This document shows positions 25,707 through 35,056 of a DNA stretch of 38,928 nucleotides, in pieces. Numbering within the stretch: position 1 is the first letter of the stretch; each line of letters opens with the position of its first letter. This DNA is from Rhodocyclales bacterium (lineage in GTDB: Bacteria > Pseudomonadota > Gammaproteobacteria > Burkholderiales > Rhodocyclaceae). Under the pieces are notes generated by a model. That model saw nothing but the letters and a program-made list of their open reading frames with translations. It made no database searches and was not told the DNA's origin. The stretch is from assembly GCA_016235805.1 (NCBI GenBank), contig JACRIY010000126.1:1-38928 (forward strand), given 5' to 3'. A program made the position numbers and the translations under genes.

Positions 25707-26381
25707 TTACTGCTTGGTGCCGATGACTTCGATCTCTACGCGACGATCAGGCTGCAGGCAGTCGATGACCTTCTTGCTCTTCGGGCCCTTGCACTGATCG
25801 GCCTTGGTGACCGGCTGCTTCTCGCCCTTGCCTTCGGTGTAGACGCGGTTCGGTTCGACGCCCTTGCTTACCAGATAGGCTTTGACGGCTTCGGCACGCT
25901 TCTCGGACAGCTTCTGGTTGTAGGCATCGGTGCCAAATCGATCGGCGTGGCCGACGGCGATGATGACTTCGAGCTTGATTCCCTTGATGTCGCCGGCGAG
26001 CTTGTCCAGCTTGGCCTTGCCTTCGGAGCGCAGGTCAGCCTTGTTGAAATCGAACAGTGCATCGGCAGCCAGGGTCACTTTTTGCGCGGCCGGCTTCGGT
26101 GCGGCGGCAGGAGCGGCAGCAGCAGGAGCGGCGGCGGCGGGAGCAGCGGCGGGAGCGGCCTTCTTCACCAGATCCGGATCGCATTCCTCGATGGCCATAG
26201 CGGGCGTCCAGTAACCGGTGCGCCAGCACAGGCCGGTGCCGCTCTTCGCTACGTAGCCGCGTTGGTCGATGACATAACCGACGGTGCCGGTCATGTCGAT
26301 TCCGGGTGTTTGGGCCAGGGCGGCAGCGGAAAGTCCGAGCAGAGTGGCGAGCAGCAGAGAATGTTTGGCGCTAGTGATCAT
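25707..26381 (-). CDS. OmpA-family outer-membrane protein
   Basis: A 224-residue protein with a clear signal peptide (cleavage near ALAQ, about residue 23). A short N-terminal domain precedes an Ala/Pro-rich linker (about 75-98) and an OmpA C-terminal peptidoglycan-binding domain (about 100-222) with FDFNKADLRSEGKAKLD, VGHADRFG, LSEKRAEAVKAYL and the end PDRRVEIEV. The usual eight-strand OmpA barrel is absent, so this is the short, linker-type periplasmic form. AAGGGGG precedes the ATG as a ribosome site. It has its own promoter and terminator. Confidence 0.92.
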   Translation of the reverse strand: MITSAKHSLLLATLLGLSAAALAQTPGIDMTGTVGYVIDQRGYVAKSGTGLCWRTGYWTPAMAIEECDPDLVKKAAPAAAPAAAAPAAAAPAAAPKPAAQKVTLAADALFDFNKADLRSEGKAKLDKLAGDIKGIKLEVIIAVGHADRFGTDAYNQKLSEKRAEAVKAYLVSKGVEPNRVYTEGKGEKQPVTKADQCKGPKSKKVIDCLQPDRRVEIEVIGTKQ

Positions 26382-26416
26382 TGTTCCCCCTTGTTGGGCT
26401 GATGGTGACGGGTGCA

Positions 26417-26444
26417 GTTTTATTGACGGAATTCAGAGCTTCAA
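26417..26444 (-). promoter_or_regulatory. putative sigma-70 promoter of the ompA-family gene
   Basis: On the reverse strand TTGAAG (26444-26439) and TAAAAC (26422-26417) are 16 bases apart, each matching 4 of 6 consensus positions. The start point would fall near 26410, about 30 bases before the ATG. Confidence 0.45.
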
Positions 26445-26471
26445 TTCTTCTTACCTGAACGCGACACGGCG

Positions 26472-27827
26472 TCAGGACGTCAGGCGAGTATGCCACAAAC
26501 CTGCGAGGTCAAGCAATTCCGATGTGTCGATTGCGGACACAACGGCGTTGTGCATTGCCAACGTACCGGCGACCCAAGTATGAGTGACCTGCTCACGTCC
26601 GGCTACATATACCAGATGCGATGCGGGATCGAAGCAGGGTTGCAACAGCCACTCGTCGAGACGAACTGCGCACAAATCCGCAGCCTTGCCCGGCAACAGC
26701 GACCCGATGGTGGCGTCCATGCCCAACGCGCGGGCACCGCCCAGCGTTGCGGCGAATAGTACGGCGTGGGCACTGAGCGCTTCGGCATCCTGGCTGGTAC
26801 CCTTGGCCAGCAGGGCGGCGTGCCTCATTTCCTGGAACAGGTCGAGGCGGTTGTTGGATGCCGCACCGTCTGTGCCGAGGCCGAAATTCAGTCCGCGCGC
26901 CTGCACTGCCGCCATCGGCGGGATCCCGCTGCCGAGCTTCATGTTCGAGGTCGGGCAATGGGCAATATGGCAGCCCTCATGCGCCAGCAGTTCGATTTCC
27001 CCGGGATCGAGGTGCACGGCGTGCACCGCGATCAGCTGCGGCCCGAGGATGCCCAGGCGACGCAGGCGTTCGATCGGCCTTGCTCCGTGGAGGCGAATGC
27101 TTTCGTCGATCTCGTGGCGGGTTTCATGGACATGGAGATGGATGGGGATTTCCAGCTGCGCGGCAAGGGTTGCGATCTTTTCGAAGGTCTTGTCTGCCAC
27201 CGTGTAGGGGGCGTGCGGCGCAAGGCTGAAATTCAGCAGCGGCGACGTACTGTACCGATCGCGCACGGACAACCCCTTCGAGAGGTAGTCGTCGGCATCC
27301 GCGGCGTACCGGGTGGGGAACTCGATCGCGATCATGCCCAGAACGGCACGTATTCCGATGCGCTCCGCCGCCGCCGCCGCGGCTTCGGGAAAGAAATACA
27401 TGTCGTTGAAGGTGGTGATGCCGCCTCGCAGCATCTCGGCACAGGCCAACAGCGTGCCCGCGCGCACGAATTCCGCGTCGGCGTGGCGTGACTCGGTCGG
27501 CCAGATCCGCTCTGACAGCCAGCGCATCAATGGCAGGTCGTCGGCGAAGCCGCGCATGAGGTTCATCGCCGCGTGGGTGTGCAAATTGATCAAGCCGGGC
27601 AAGAGCACCTGACCTGGCAGGTCGATCACCTGGCGCGGCCGAAAGCGCTGCCGGGCATCGGCATCGGGCAGCAGGGCGACGATTGAGCCGTCCTTGACCG
27701 CCAGCGAATGGCCCGCAAGGGTAATGCCGGCCGGTTCGATGGGAATGATCCAGGCTGGACGAATCAGGAGATCGACATCCTGGGGCAGGTCTTGCAGCTC
27801 GGAAGGGGAATTCATCTGCCGATTCAA
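26472..27827 (-). CDS. mtaD: TRZ/ATZ-family amidohydrolase, MtaD-like (adenosine-derivative deaminase)
   Basis: A 451-residue metal-dependent amidohydrolase. The metal and substrate residues are in NLHTHAAMN, PHAPYTV, HVHETRHEID, AVHAVHLD and GTDGAASNNRLD. The pattern fits deaminases of 5'-methylthioadenosine, S-adenosylhomocysteine or 5'-deoxyadenosine. Its place beside ubiG, whose reaction yields S-adenosylhomocysteine, supports a salvage role, but this is inference. It is divergent from gyrA. Confidence 0.85.
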   Translation of the reverse strand: MNRQMNSPSELQDLPQDVDLLIRPAWIIPIEPAGITLAGHSLAVKDGSIVALLPDADARQRFRPRQVIDLPGQVLLPGLINLHTHAAMNLMRGFADDLPLMRWLSERIWPTESRHADAEFVRAGTLLACAEMLRGGITTFNDMYFFPEAAAAAAERIGIRAVLGMIAIEFPTRYAADADDYLSKGLSVRDRYSTSPLLNFSLAPHAPYTVADKTFEKIATLAAQLEIPIHLHVHETRHEIDESIRLHGARPIERLRRLGILGPQLIAVHAVHLDPGEIELLAHEGCHIAHCPTSNMKLGSGIPPMAAVQARGLNFGLGTDGAASNNRLDLFQEMRHAALLAKGTSQDAEALSAHAVLFAATLGGARALGMDATIGSLLPGKAADLCAVRLDEWLLQPCFDPASHLVYVAGREQVTHTWVAGTLAMHNAVVSAIDTSELLDLAGLWHTRLTS

Positions 27828-27851
27828 CCAGATTTGAGGGTTTGGAACAAC

Positions 27852-27879
27852 CTGTCAGGCTGTATGCGCATGCTAAAAT
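27852..27879 (+). promoter_or_regulatory. putative sigma-70 promoter of gyrA
   Basis: CTGTCA (27852-27857) and TAAAAT (27874-27879) are 16 bases apart, matching 4 of 6 and 5 of 6 consensus positions. Transcription from near 27886 would give a leader of about 44 bases before the gyrA ATG. Confidence 0.48.
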
Positions 27880-27929
27880 CTCATTCTTTTATGCCATCGC
27901 CTGCCGCATGTCGGTTGCGACCAGCCTAA

Positions 27930-30509
27930 ATGACATCGTTCGCCAAAGAAACCCTGCCGATAAGCCTCGAAGAGGAGATGCGCCACTCCTATCTCGATTA
28001 CGCCATGAGCGTGATCGTTGGCCGGGCCCTGCCGGACGTTCGGGATGGACTGAAACCCGTGCATCGCCGGGTGCTGTTTGCGATGCACGAACTGAACAAC
28101 GACTGGAACCGGGCCTACAAGAAGTCCGCGCGCATCGTCGGCGACGTCATCGGTAAATACCACCCGCACGGCGATACCGCGGTTTACGACACCATCGTGC
28201 GCATGGCGCAGGACTTTTCGCTGCGCTACATGTTGGTCGACGGCCAGGGCAACTTCGGCTCGGTCGATGGCGACAACGCGGCCGCCATGCGCTACACGGA
28301 AGTTCGCATGGCGCGCATCGGCCACGAACTCCTGGTCGATATCGACAAGGAAACCGTCGATTTCGGCCCGAACTACGACGGTTCGGAGCAGGAACCGCTG
28401 ATCCTCCCGGCGCGCATTCCGAACCTGCTGATCAACGGATCGTCCGGCATCGCGGTCGGCATGGCGACCAACATTCCGCCGCACAACCTCAACGAGGTGG
28501 TCGATGCCTGCCAGGTGCTGCTCGGCAACCCCGACACCACGATCGACGAACTGATTGCCATCATCCCCGCCCCCGATTTCCCCACGGCAGGACTGATCTA
28601 CGGCGTTTCGGGCGTGCGCGACGGTTACCTCACGGGTCGCGGTCGCGTGGTGATGCGCGCCCGCACCCACATCGAGGACCTGCCGCGCAATGGCCGCCAG
28701 GCCATCGTGGTCGACGAATTGCCGTATCAGGTCAACAAGAAGACCCTGCAGGAAAAGATCGCCGAACTGGTGCACGAGAAGAAGATCGAGGGCATTGCCC
28801 ACATCCAGGACGAATCCGACAAGTCGGGCATGCGCCTGGTGATCGAGTTGAAGAAGGGCGAAGTGCCCGAGGTGGTGCTCAACCACCTCTACAAGCAGAC
28901 GCAGCTGCAGGACACCTTCGGCATGAACATGGTGGCGCTGGTCGATGGTCGCCCGCGCCTGCTCAACCTCAAGGAAATGCTGCAGTGCTTCCTCGCCCAC
29001 AGGCGCGAGGTCATCACGCGGCGCACGGTGTTCGAACTGCGCAAGGCGCGCGAACGCGGACACATCCTCGAAGGCCTGGCGGTTGCGCTTTCCAATGTCG
29101 ATGAAATAATCGCCCTGATCAAGGCGGCGCAAACCCCGGCGGAAGCCAAGCGCGGCCTGATGGCGCGTTCCTGGCGCTCGGCGCTGGTGGAAGGCATGCT
29201 GGCCCGCGCATCGGCCGAGTCCTCGCGTCCGGATGGCCTGGGCGCGGAGTTCGGGCTGTCGGCGCAGGGATACCTGCTGTCCGACGCGCAGGCCCAAGCC
29301 ATCCTCGAACTGCGCCTGCAGCGCCTTACCGGGTTGGAGCAGGACAAGATCGTGGACGAGTACAAGGAGGTGATGGACCAGATAGCCGACCTGCTCGACA
29401 TCCTGGCCCGCCCCGAGCGCATCACGACGATCATTGGCGAGGAACTGGCTGCCGTGAAGGCGCAGTTCGGCGATGCGCGCCGCTCGGAAATCGTCCTCAG
29501 CACCGCCGACATCAACCTCGAAGACCTGATCGTCCGCGAGGACATGGTGGTCACGCTGTCGCACACCGGCTACATCAAGCGCCAGCCGCTCGCCGACTAC
29601 CGCTCGCAGAAGCGCGGCGGTCGCGGCAAGCAGGCGGCGGCGATCAAGGACGACGACTTCGTCGATCGGCTGTTCATCGCCAACACTCACGACTACATCC
29701 TGTGCTTTTCGAACCGCGGCCGGGTTTATTGGCTCAAGGTTTATGAAACGCCGGAAGGCACGCGTACTTCGCGCGGCAAGCCCATCGTCAATCTGTTCCC
29801 GCTGGAGGAGCGCGAGAAGATTACCGCGATCCTCCCGGTCAAGGAATTCGACGAGGAGCATTTCATTTTCATGGCGACTGCCATGGGCACCGTGAAGAAG
29901 ACGCCGCTGACCAGTTTCGCCAATCCGCGCAAGGCGGGCATCATCGCGGTCGGACTCGACGACGGCGATCACCTGATCGGCGTCGCGATCACCAACGGAC
30001 AGTGCGACGTGATGCTGTTCTCGGACGCTGGAAAGGCCGTACGCTTTGCCGAGGACGACGTGCGGCCGATGGGGCGCGAAGCGCGCGGCGTGCGCGGCAT
30101 GATGCTCGAGGACGACCAGCAGGTGATATCCATGCTGGTGGCCGACAGCGAGGACTATTCCGTGCTGACCGCCACCGAAAACGGCTTCGGCAAACGCACG
30201 CCGATCGCCGAATACACCCGCCACGGCCGCGGCACTAAGGGCATGATCGCGATTCAGACCTCGGAGCGCAACGGCAAGGTCGTGGCCGCGGTGCTCGCCG
30301 GCCTGGGCGAGACGCGCGAGGAGATCATGCTCATTTCGACTGGCGGCGTGCTGATCCGCACCCGCGTGACCGACATCCGCGTCATGAGTCGTTCGACCCA
30401 GGGCGTGACGCTGATCAACCTCGACGACGGCACCTTCCTGGCCGGCGTCGAAAAAGTCATTGAAACCGACGAAGCAGACGAATCCGAAGAATCCGATACC
30501 GAGGAGTAA
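27930..30509 (+). CDS. gyrA: DNA gyrase subunit A
   Basis: An 859-residue type II topoisomerase subunit. The N-terminal breakage-reunion domain aligns without gaps to E. coli numbering: catalytic Y122 in AAMRYTEV and the quinolone-binding region GDTAVYDT, with T83 and D87. Threonine at 83, where E. coli has serine, also occurs in Pseudomonas and need not mean resistance. The C-terminal wrapping domain has the GyrA box QKRGGRGK and ends in an acidic tail ([13 protein letters not shown]). No strong ribosome site precedes ATG 27930. It is followed within eight bases by serC. Confidence 0.97.
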   Translation: MTSFAKETLPISLEEEMRHSYLDYAMSVIVGRALPDVRDGLKPVHRRVLFAMHELNNDWNRAYKKSARIVGDVIGKYHPHGDTAVYDTIVRMAQDFSLRYMLVDGQGNFGSVDGDNAAAMRYTEVRMARIGHELLVDIDKETVDFGPNYDGSEQEPLILPARIPNLLINGSSGIAVGMATNIPPHNLNEVVDACQVLLGNPDTTIDELIAIIPAPDFPTAGLIYGVSGVRDGYLTGRGRVVMRARTHIEDLPRNGRQAIVVDELPYQVNKKTLQEKIAELVHEKKIEGIAHIQDESDKSGMRLVIELKKGEVPEVVLNHLYKQTQLQDTFGMNMVALVDGRPRLLNLKEMLQCFLAHRREVITRRTVFELRKARERGHILEGLAVALSNVDEIIALIKAAQTPAEAKRGLMARSWRSALVEGMLARASAESSRPDGLGAEFGLSAQGYLLSDAQAQAILELRLQRLTGLEQDKIVDEYKEVMDQIADLLDILARPERITTIIGEELAAVKAQFGDARRSEIVLSTADINLEDLIVREDMVVTLSHTGYIKRQPLADYRSQKRGGRGKQAAAIKDDDFVDRLFIANTHDYILCFSNRGRVYWLKVYETPEGTRTSRGKPIVNLFPLEEREKITAILPVKEFDEEHFIFMATAMGTVKKTPLTSFANPRKAGIIAVGLDDGDHLIGVAITNGQCDVMLFSDAGKAVRFAEDDVRPMGREARGVRGMMLEDDQQVISMLVADSEDYSVLTATENGFGKRTPIAEYTRHGRGTKGMIAIQTSERNGKVVAAVLAGLGETREEIMLISTGGVLIRTRVTDIRVMSRSTQGVTLINLDDGTFLAGVEKVIETDEADESEESDTEE

Positions 30510-30516
30510 AAAAACC

Positions 30517-31602
30517 ATGGCACGCATTTTCAATTTCAGCGCAGGTCCCGCCGCATTGCCCGAGTCCGTACTCAAGCAGGCAGCCGACGAGTTGCTCGAC
30601 TGGCACAGCAGCGGCCAGTCCGTGATGGAAATGAGCCATCGCGGCAAGGAATACATGGCCATCCATGCCCAGGCGGAAGCCGACCTGCGCGACTTGCTTG
30701 GCGTCCCCGCCAATTACAAGGTGCTGTTCCTGCAAGGCGGCGCCACGCTGCAGTTCGAAATGATTCCGATGAACCTGTTCGCCGGCAAGGCCAGCGCGGA
30801 CTTCGTCCATACCGGCGAGTGGGCCAAGAAGGCCATCAAGGCCGCCAAGGCATTCGGCAAGGTGAATATCGTCGCCAGCAGCGAGGATGGCAGCTTCACC
30901 TACGCACCGGCACAGAAGGACTGGAAGCTGGACAAGGATGCCGCCTACCTGCACTACACGGGCAACGAGACCATCGGCGGCGTCGAGTTCCACTGGACGC
31001 CCGAAACCGGCAACGTGCCGCTGGTCTGCGACATGTCGTCCAACATCCTGTCCAAACCGATCGACGTCAGCAAGTACGGTTTGATTTACGCCGGCGCACA
31101 GAAGAACATCGGCCCGGCCGGCCTGACCATCGTCATCATCCGCGATGACCTGATCGGCAAGGGCGTACCGGCGCCGCAGACCATGATGGATTACAAGACG
31201 CACGCCGAGAACGACTCGATGTACAACACGCCGCCGACCTACGGCATTTACATCGCCGGCCTGGTGTTCCAGTGGCTCAAGCAGCAGGGCGGCCTGGCGG
31301 CGATCGAAAAGCAGAACATCGCCAAGGCGAAGATGCTCTACGACTGCATCGACGCGTCGAGCTTCTACAACAATCCGGTGCGCAAGGAAGACCGTTCGCG
31401 CATGAACGTACCCTTCACCCTCAAGGATGCCGCGCTCGACGAAGAATTCCTCAAGGGCGCCAAGGCCAAGGGCATGGTGCAGCTCAAGGGTCATCGCTCC
31501 GTGGGCGGCATGCGTGCTTCCATCTACAACGCCATGCCGGTTGCCGGTGTCGCCGCGCTGGTCGAGTACATGAAGGAGTTCGAGGCGAGGTTTGCCAAAT
31601 GA
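30517..31602 (+). CDS. serC: phosphoserine aminotransferase
   Basis: A 361-residue PLP aminotransferase. The N-terminal FNFSAGPAALP and the Schiff-base lysine K196 in GAQKNIGPAG are diagnostic. SerC converts 3-phosphohydroxypyruvate to phosphoserine and also acts in pyridoxal phosphate synthesis. The start at 30517 has GAGGAG (30501-30506) ahead of it, overlapping the gyrA end. Its stop overlaps the serA start (ATGA), so the two serine enzymes are coupled. Confidence 0.96.
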   Translation: MARIFNFSAGPAALPESVLKQAADELLDWHSSGQSVMEMSHRGKEYMAIHAQAEADLRDLLGVPANYKVLFLQGGATLQFEMIPMNLFAGKASADFVHTGEWAKKAIKAAKAFGKVNIVASSEDGSFTYAPAQKDWKLDKDAAYLHYTGNETIGGVEFHWTPETGNVPLVCDMSSNILSKPIDVSKYGLIYAGAQKNIGPAGLTIVIIRDDLIGKGVPAPQTMMDYKTHAENDSMYNTPPTYGIYIAGLVFQWLKQQGGLAAIEKQNIAKAKMLYDCIDASSFYNNPVRKEDRSRMNVPFTLKDAALDEEFLKGAKAKGMVQLKGHRSVGGMRASIYNAMPVAGVAALVEYMKEFEARFAK

Positions 31603-32789
31603 GCATGGCCAAGCCGATCAGCGTCCTGATCCTCAACCAGATTTCGCAGAACGGGCTCAAGCGCCTGCCGGCGGAGCGTTATCAGGTCGGCAAGGACATT
31701 GCCAGTCCGGACGCGATCATGGTGCGTTCGGCCGACATGCACAAGATGGACATCCCCGCGTCCGTGCGGGCCATCGGCCGTGCCGGCGCGGGTACCAACA
31801 ACAGTCCCGTCAAGGCCATGTCGGCGCGCGGCGTGCCGGTGTTCAACGCGCCCGGCGCGAACGCCAATGCGGTCAAGGAACTGGTGGTAGCCGGCATGCT
31901 GCTGGCGGCGCGCAACATTGGCGGCGCCATGACCTTCGTTTCGGCGCTGGAGCCGAAAGATCCCGATATGGAGAAGAAGGTCGAGGACGGCAAGAAGAAT
32001 TTCGCCGGCTACGAACTTGCCGGGCACACCCTCGGCGTCATCGGCCTGGGCAAGATTGGCTGCCTGGTGGCTGATGTGGCGATCAAGCTGGGCATGAACG
32101 TGCTTGGCTACGATCCGGAAATTACCGTCGACGCGGCCTGGAGCCTGCCGTCACAGGTGAAGAAGGCGAACAGCGTGGCCGAAGTGCTGAAGAACGCCAA
32201 CTTCATTTCCATGCACGTGCCGCTGGTCGATGCCACGCGCAAGATGATCGGTGCCGAAATGCTGGCGCATACGAAGCATGACGCGGTGTTGCTGAATTTC
32301 TCGCGCGAAGGCGTGGTCGACGAGGCGGCGGTGCTCGCGGCGCTCGAGGCAAAGAAGCTCGGCTGCTACGTCTGCGATTTTCCCAGCGCCCATGTCAACA
32401 ATCATCCAAAGGTCATTGCGCTGCCGCATCTCGGCGCCTCGACCCGCGAGGCGGAAGAGAACTGCGCGATCATGGTCGCGGACCAGTTGCGAGAGTTCAT
32501 GGAGCACGGCAACATCCAGAACGCGGTGAATTTCCCCAATGTGTCGATGCCACGAGAATCGAATTTCCGGCTCGCCGTCGCCAATTCCAACGTGCCCAAC
32601 ATGCTAGGCCAGATTTCCACCGCCATGGCCAATGCCGGACTGAACATCCACAACATGGTGAACAAGTCGCGCGGCGAGATGGCCTACACGCTGCTCGACG
32701 TCGATAGCCAGGTCAAGCAGGCGGCGATTGATGCCATCGCCGGCATCGAAGGCGTGCTCGCGGTTCGGTATCTGCCCCTGGAGAGTTGA
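31599..32789 (+). CDS. serA: D-3-phosphoglycerate dehydrogenase, short ACT form
   Basis: A 396-residue NAD-dependent 2-hydroxyacid dehydrogenase. Marks are RAGAGTNNSPV, the nucleotide loop GLGKIG, an active-site Arg in NFSREGVVDE and a His in LPHLGASTRE. A C-terminal ACT domain (about 320-395; NVPNMLGQISTAMANAGLNI) suggests serine feedback. The enzyme lacks the extra substrate-binding domain of long PGDH forms. ATG at 31599 overlaps the serC stop; a second ATG six bases later is also possible. Confidence 0.93.
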   Translation: MSMAKPISVLILNQISQNGLKRLPAERYQVGKDIASPDAIMVRSADMHKMDIPASVRAIGRAGAGTNNSPVKAMSARGVPVFNAPGANANAVKELVVAGMLLAARNIGGAMTFVSALEPKDPDMEKKVEDGKKNFAGYELAGHTLGVIGLGKIGCLVADVAIKLGMNVLGYDPEITVDAAWSLPSQVKKANSVAEVLKNANFISMHVPLVDATRKMIGAEMLAHTKHDAVLLNFSREGVVDEAAVLAALEAKKLGCYVCDFPSAHVNNHPKVIALPHLGASTREAEENCAIMVADQLREFMEHGNIQNAVNFPNVSMPRESNFRLAVANSNVPNMLGQISTAMANAGLNIHNMVNKSRGEMAYTLLDVDSQVKQAAIDAIAGIEGVLAVRYLPLES

Positions 32790-32791
32790 GG

Positions 32792-33874
32792 GTGGCGGAT
32801 GATTCGCAAGAGCTGGCAAGCCTGCGCGACGGCATCGATGCGATCGATGGCGAACTGCTGCGCCTGATCAACGAGCGCGCCAAGCTGGCCCATCGCATCG
32901 GCGAAATCAAGCAGGGCAACATCTACCGGCCGGAACGCGAGGCGCAGGTGCTGCGCCGGGTCGCCGAGCGCAACCCCGGGCCGCTGCCTGCCATAGCGGC
33001 GCAGCGCATCGTGCGCGAAGTCATGTCGGCCTGCCTGGCCCTGGAACAGCCGCTCACCATCGCCTACCTCGGGCCCGCCGGAACCTATTCCGAATCCGCC
33101 GCGCGCAAGCATTTCGGCGCGGCGCCGACGCTGCAGCCCTGTCCGGGCATCGACGACGTGTTTCGCGCCATCGAGTCGTCCAACGCGCATTACGGCGTGG
33201 TGCCGATCGAGAACTCGACCGAAGGCGCGATCGGGCGTTCGCTGGACCTGCTGCTGTCCTCGCCGTTGCAGATATGTGGCGAGATCAACCTGCCGATACA
33301 CCACAACCTGCTCGGGCAGGGCGCCGGGCTGGGGGAGGTGACACGTGTCTATTCGCACGCCCAGTCGCTGGCCCAGTGTCACGAATGGCTCAACCGCAAC
33401 CTGCCGCAGGTGCCGCGCGTGCCGGTGGCGAGCAATGCCGAGGCCGCCCGCCTGGCCGCGGCGGAAGCCGGCGCGGCGGCCATCGCCGGCGATGCCGCCG
33501 CCGAGTTGTATGCCCTGAACATCCTCGCGGCCAGCATCGAGGACGATCCGAACAACACCACGCGTTTCGTGATCATCGCCGACCATGACGCTGGCGTTTC
33601 CGGCGCGGACCGCACCTCGCTGGTGTGCTCCGCACAGAATCGGCCGGGCGCGGTCTATCAGCTTCTGGCGCCGTTCGCCGACAACGGCGTCTCCATGAGC
33701 CGCCTCGAGTCGCGCCCGGCGCGCGGCTTCGGCGGCAGCCGCTGGGAATACGTGTTCTACATCGACATCGAAGGTCATCGCAGCGAGCCCACCGTCGCCC
33801 GCGCCCTCGAAGAACTGCGCGGGCGTGCCGGCTTCGTCAAGTTGCTGGGCTCCTATCCCAAGGCGGTCTACTGA
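32792..33874 (+). CDS. pheA: chorismate mutase/prephenate dehydratase (P-protein)
   Basis: A bifunctional enzyme of about 360 residues. An AroQ chorismate mutase helix set (about 8-85; LRDGIDAIDGELLRLINERA) is followed by prephenate dehydratase (about 90-270; YLGPAGTYSE, PIENSTEGAIG, NTTRFVII) and an ACT domain with the Phe-binding ESRP motif (about 280-355). It makes phenylpyruvate. The chosen start is GTG at 32792, eight bases after GGAG. A TTG at 32786 overlapping the serA stop is the alternative and would add two residues. Confidence 0.94.
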   Translation: MADDSQELASLRDGIDAIDGELLRLINERAKLAHRIGEIKQGNIYRPEREAQVLRRVAERNPGPLPAIAAQRIVREVMSACLALEQPLTIAYLGPAGTYSESAARKHFGAAPTLQPCPGIDDVFRAIESSNAHYGVVPIENSTEGAIGRSLDLLLSSPLQICGEINLPIHHNLLGQGAGLGEVTRVYSHAQSLAQCHEWLNRNLPQVPRVPVASNAEAARLAAAEAGAAAIAGDAAAELYALNILAASIEDDPNNTTRFVIIADHDAGVSGADRTSLVCSAQNRPGAVYQLLAPFADNGVSMSRLESRPARGFGGSRWEYVFYIDIEGHRSEPTVARALEELRGRAGFVKLLGSYPKAVY

Positions 33875-33885
33875 AAGGCACACGC

Positions 33886-34974
33886 ATGAGCATTGTTGAG
33901 CAGGCACCGTCCTACGTTCGCGCCATTTCACCCTACATTCCCGGCAAGCCGATCACCGAACTGGCCCGCCAGATGGGCATTCCGGTCGAAAAGATCGTCA
34001 AGCTGGCCTCCAACGAAAATCCGCTCGGCATGAGCCCGAAGGCGCGCGCGGCGGTCGAGGCGGCGCTTGCCGGCATCGAACGCTATCCCGACCAGTTCGA
34101 CCTGATCGCGGCGATTGCCGATCGCCACGGCGTCGCGCAGGAGCAGGTGGTGCTGGGCAATGGCTCCAACGATGTGCTCGACCTGGCGGCCCGCGTCTTC
34201 CTCGCGCCGGGTCGTTCTGCCGTATTCTCGAAACATGCCTTCGCCGTCTATCCGCTGGCCTCGATGTCGGCCGGCGCCGAATGCATCGCCGCTGCGGCGA
34301 AGAACTACGGTCACGATCCGGCCGCCATGCTCGCCGCGATTCGTCCCGACACCCATGTGGTCTGGATCGCCAATCCGAACAATCCCACCGGCAACTTCCT
34401 GCCGCAGGCCGAGGTGCGCGCCTTCATCGAGAAGATTCCGCCGCACATCTGCGTGGTGCTAGACGAGGCCTATACCGAGTACCTCGCTCCCGCCGACCGT
34501 GCCGACACCGTGGCCTGGATCCGGGATTTCCCCAACCTGCTGGTGGTGCGCACTTTCTCCAAGATCTACGGCCTGGCCGGGCTACGCGTCGGCTACGGCA
34601 TAGGCCGCCCGGAGATGATCGACCTGCTGAATCGGGTGCGGCAACCCTTCAACGTGAATAACCTGGCCCTGGCCGGCGCCATAGCCGCGCTCGACGACCA
34701 CGAGTTCCTCGCCCGCAGCTATGAATCGAACCGCAACGGCATGGAACAGATCCTCGCCGGACTCAAGCGGCTCGGACTGGCCCACATTCCGTCGCACGGC
34801 AACTTCGTCACCTTCGAAGTGGCTGATACCGCAACCGTGAATGGCAAGCTCCTCAAACAGGGCGTCATCGTGCGCCCGATCGGCGGTTACGGAATGCCGA
34901 ACCACCTGCGGGTAACCATCGGCCTCGAAGCCGAGAACGCGCGCTTCCTCGACGCATTGGAAAAATCGCTCTGA
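33886..34974 (+). CDS. hisC: histidinol-phosphate aminotransferase
   Basis: A 362-residue class-II-like PLP aminotransferase. It has LASNENPLGMSPKA near the N terminus, NPNNPTGN, DEAYTEY, and the Schiff-base lysine K226 in TFSKIYGLAGLRVGYG. HisC acts in histidine synthesis and can also transaminate aromatic keto acids, which fits its place between pheA and tyrA. It starts 11 bases after pheA. Confidence 0.94.
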   Translation: MSIVEQAPSYVRAISPYIPGKPITELARQMGIPVEKIVKLASNENPLGMSPKARAAVEAALAGIERYPDQFDLIAAIADRHGVAQEQVVLGNGSNDVLDLAARVFLAPGRSAVFSKHAFAVYPLASMSAGAECIAAAAKNYGHDPAAMLAAIRPDTHVVWIANPNNPTGNFLPQAEVRAFIEKIPPHICVVLDEAYTEYLAPADRADTVAWIRDFPNLLVVRTFSKIYGLAGLRVGYGIGRPEMIDLLNRVRQPFNVNNLALAGAIAALDDHEFLARSYESNRNGMEQILAGLKRLGLAHIPSHGNFVTFEVADTATVNGKLLKQGVIVRPIGGYGMPNHLRVTIGLEAENARFLDALEKSL

Positions 34975-35007
34975 TGAAACGCGCTGGGCCGTCCCAAGCT
35001 TTTCATC

Positions 35008-35052
35008 GCCCCCTGGGGGGAGAACGCCGCATGGCGGCGTTTTCGGGGGGGG
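35008..35052 (+). promoter_or_regulatory. hairpin in the hisC-tyrA spacer covering the tyrA ribosome site
   Basis: AACGCCGC (35023-35030) and GCGGCGTT (35034-35041) form a perfect stem around ATG, extended by two weaker pairs. Outside it, GCCCCC (35008-35013) can pair with the G run at 35045-35052, which lies just before the tyrA ATG at 35057. The hairpin could hide the tyrA ribosome site or act as a weak terminator. It could also be a REP-like element. Confidence 0.55.
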
Positions 35053-35056
35053 CTGA

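Noticed and set aside
26096..26165. Imperfect short tandem repeats in the ompA-family gene
   Set aside because: They encode the Ala/Pro-rich linker common in this family, so they are low-complexity coding sequence rather than an element.
28165..28200. GyrA Thr83 as a quinolone-resistance change
   Set aside because: Threonine is the natural residue at this site in other bacteria such as Pseudomonas, so it is not evidence of selection here.
27873..30713. Very long open frame antisense to gyrA (946 codons)
   Set aside because: It mirrors a GC-rich coding gene, has no recognisable domain, and gyrA on the forward strand is certain.
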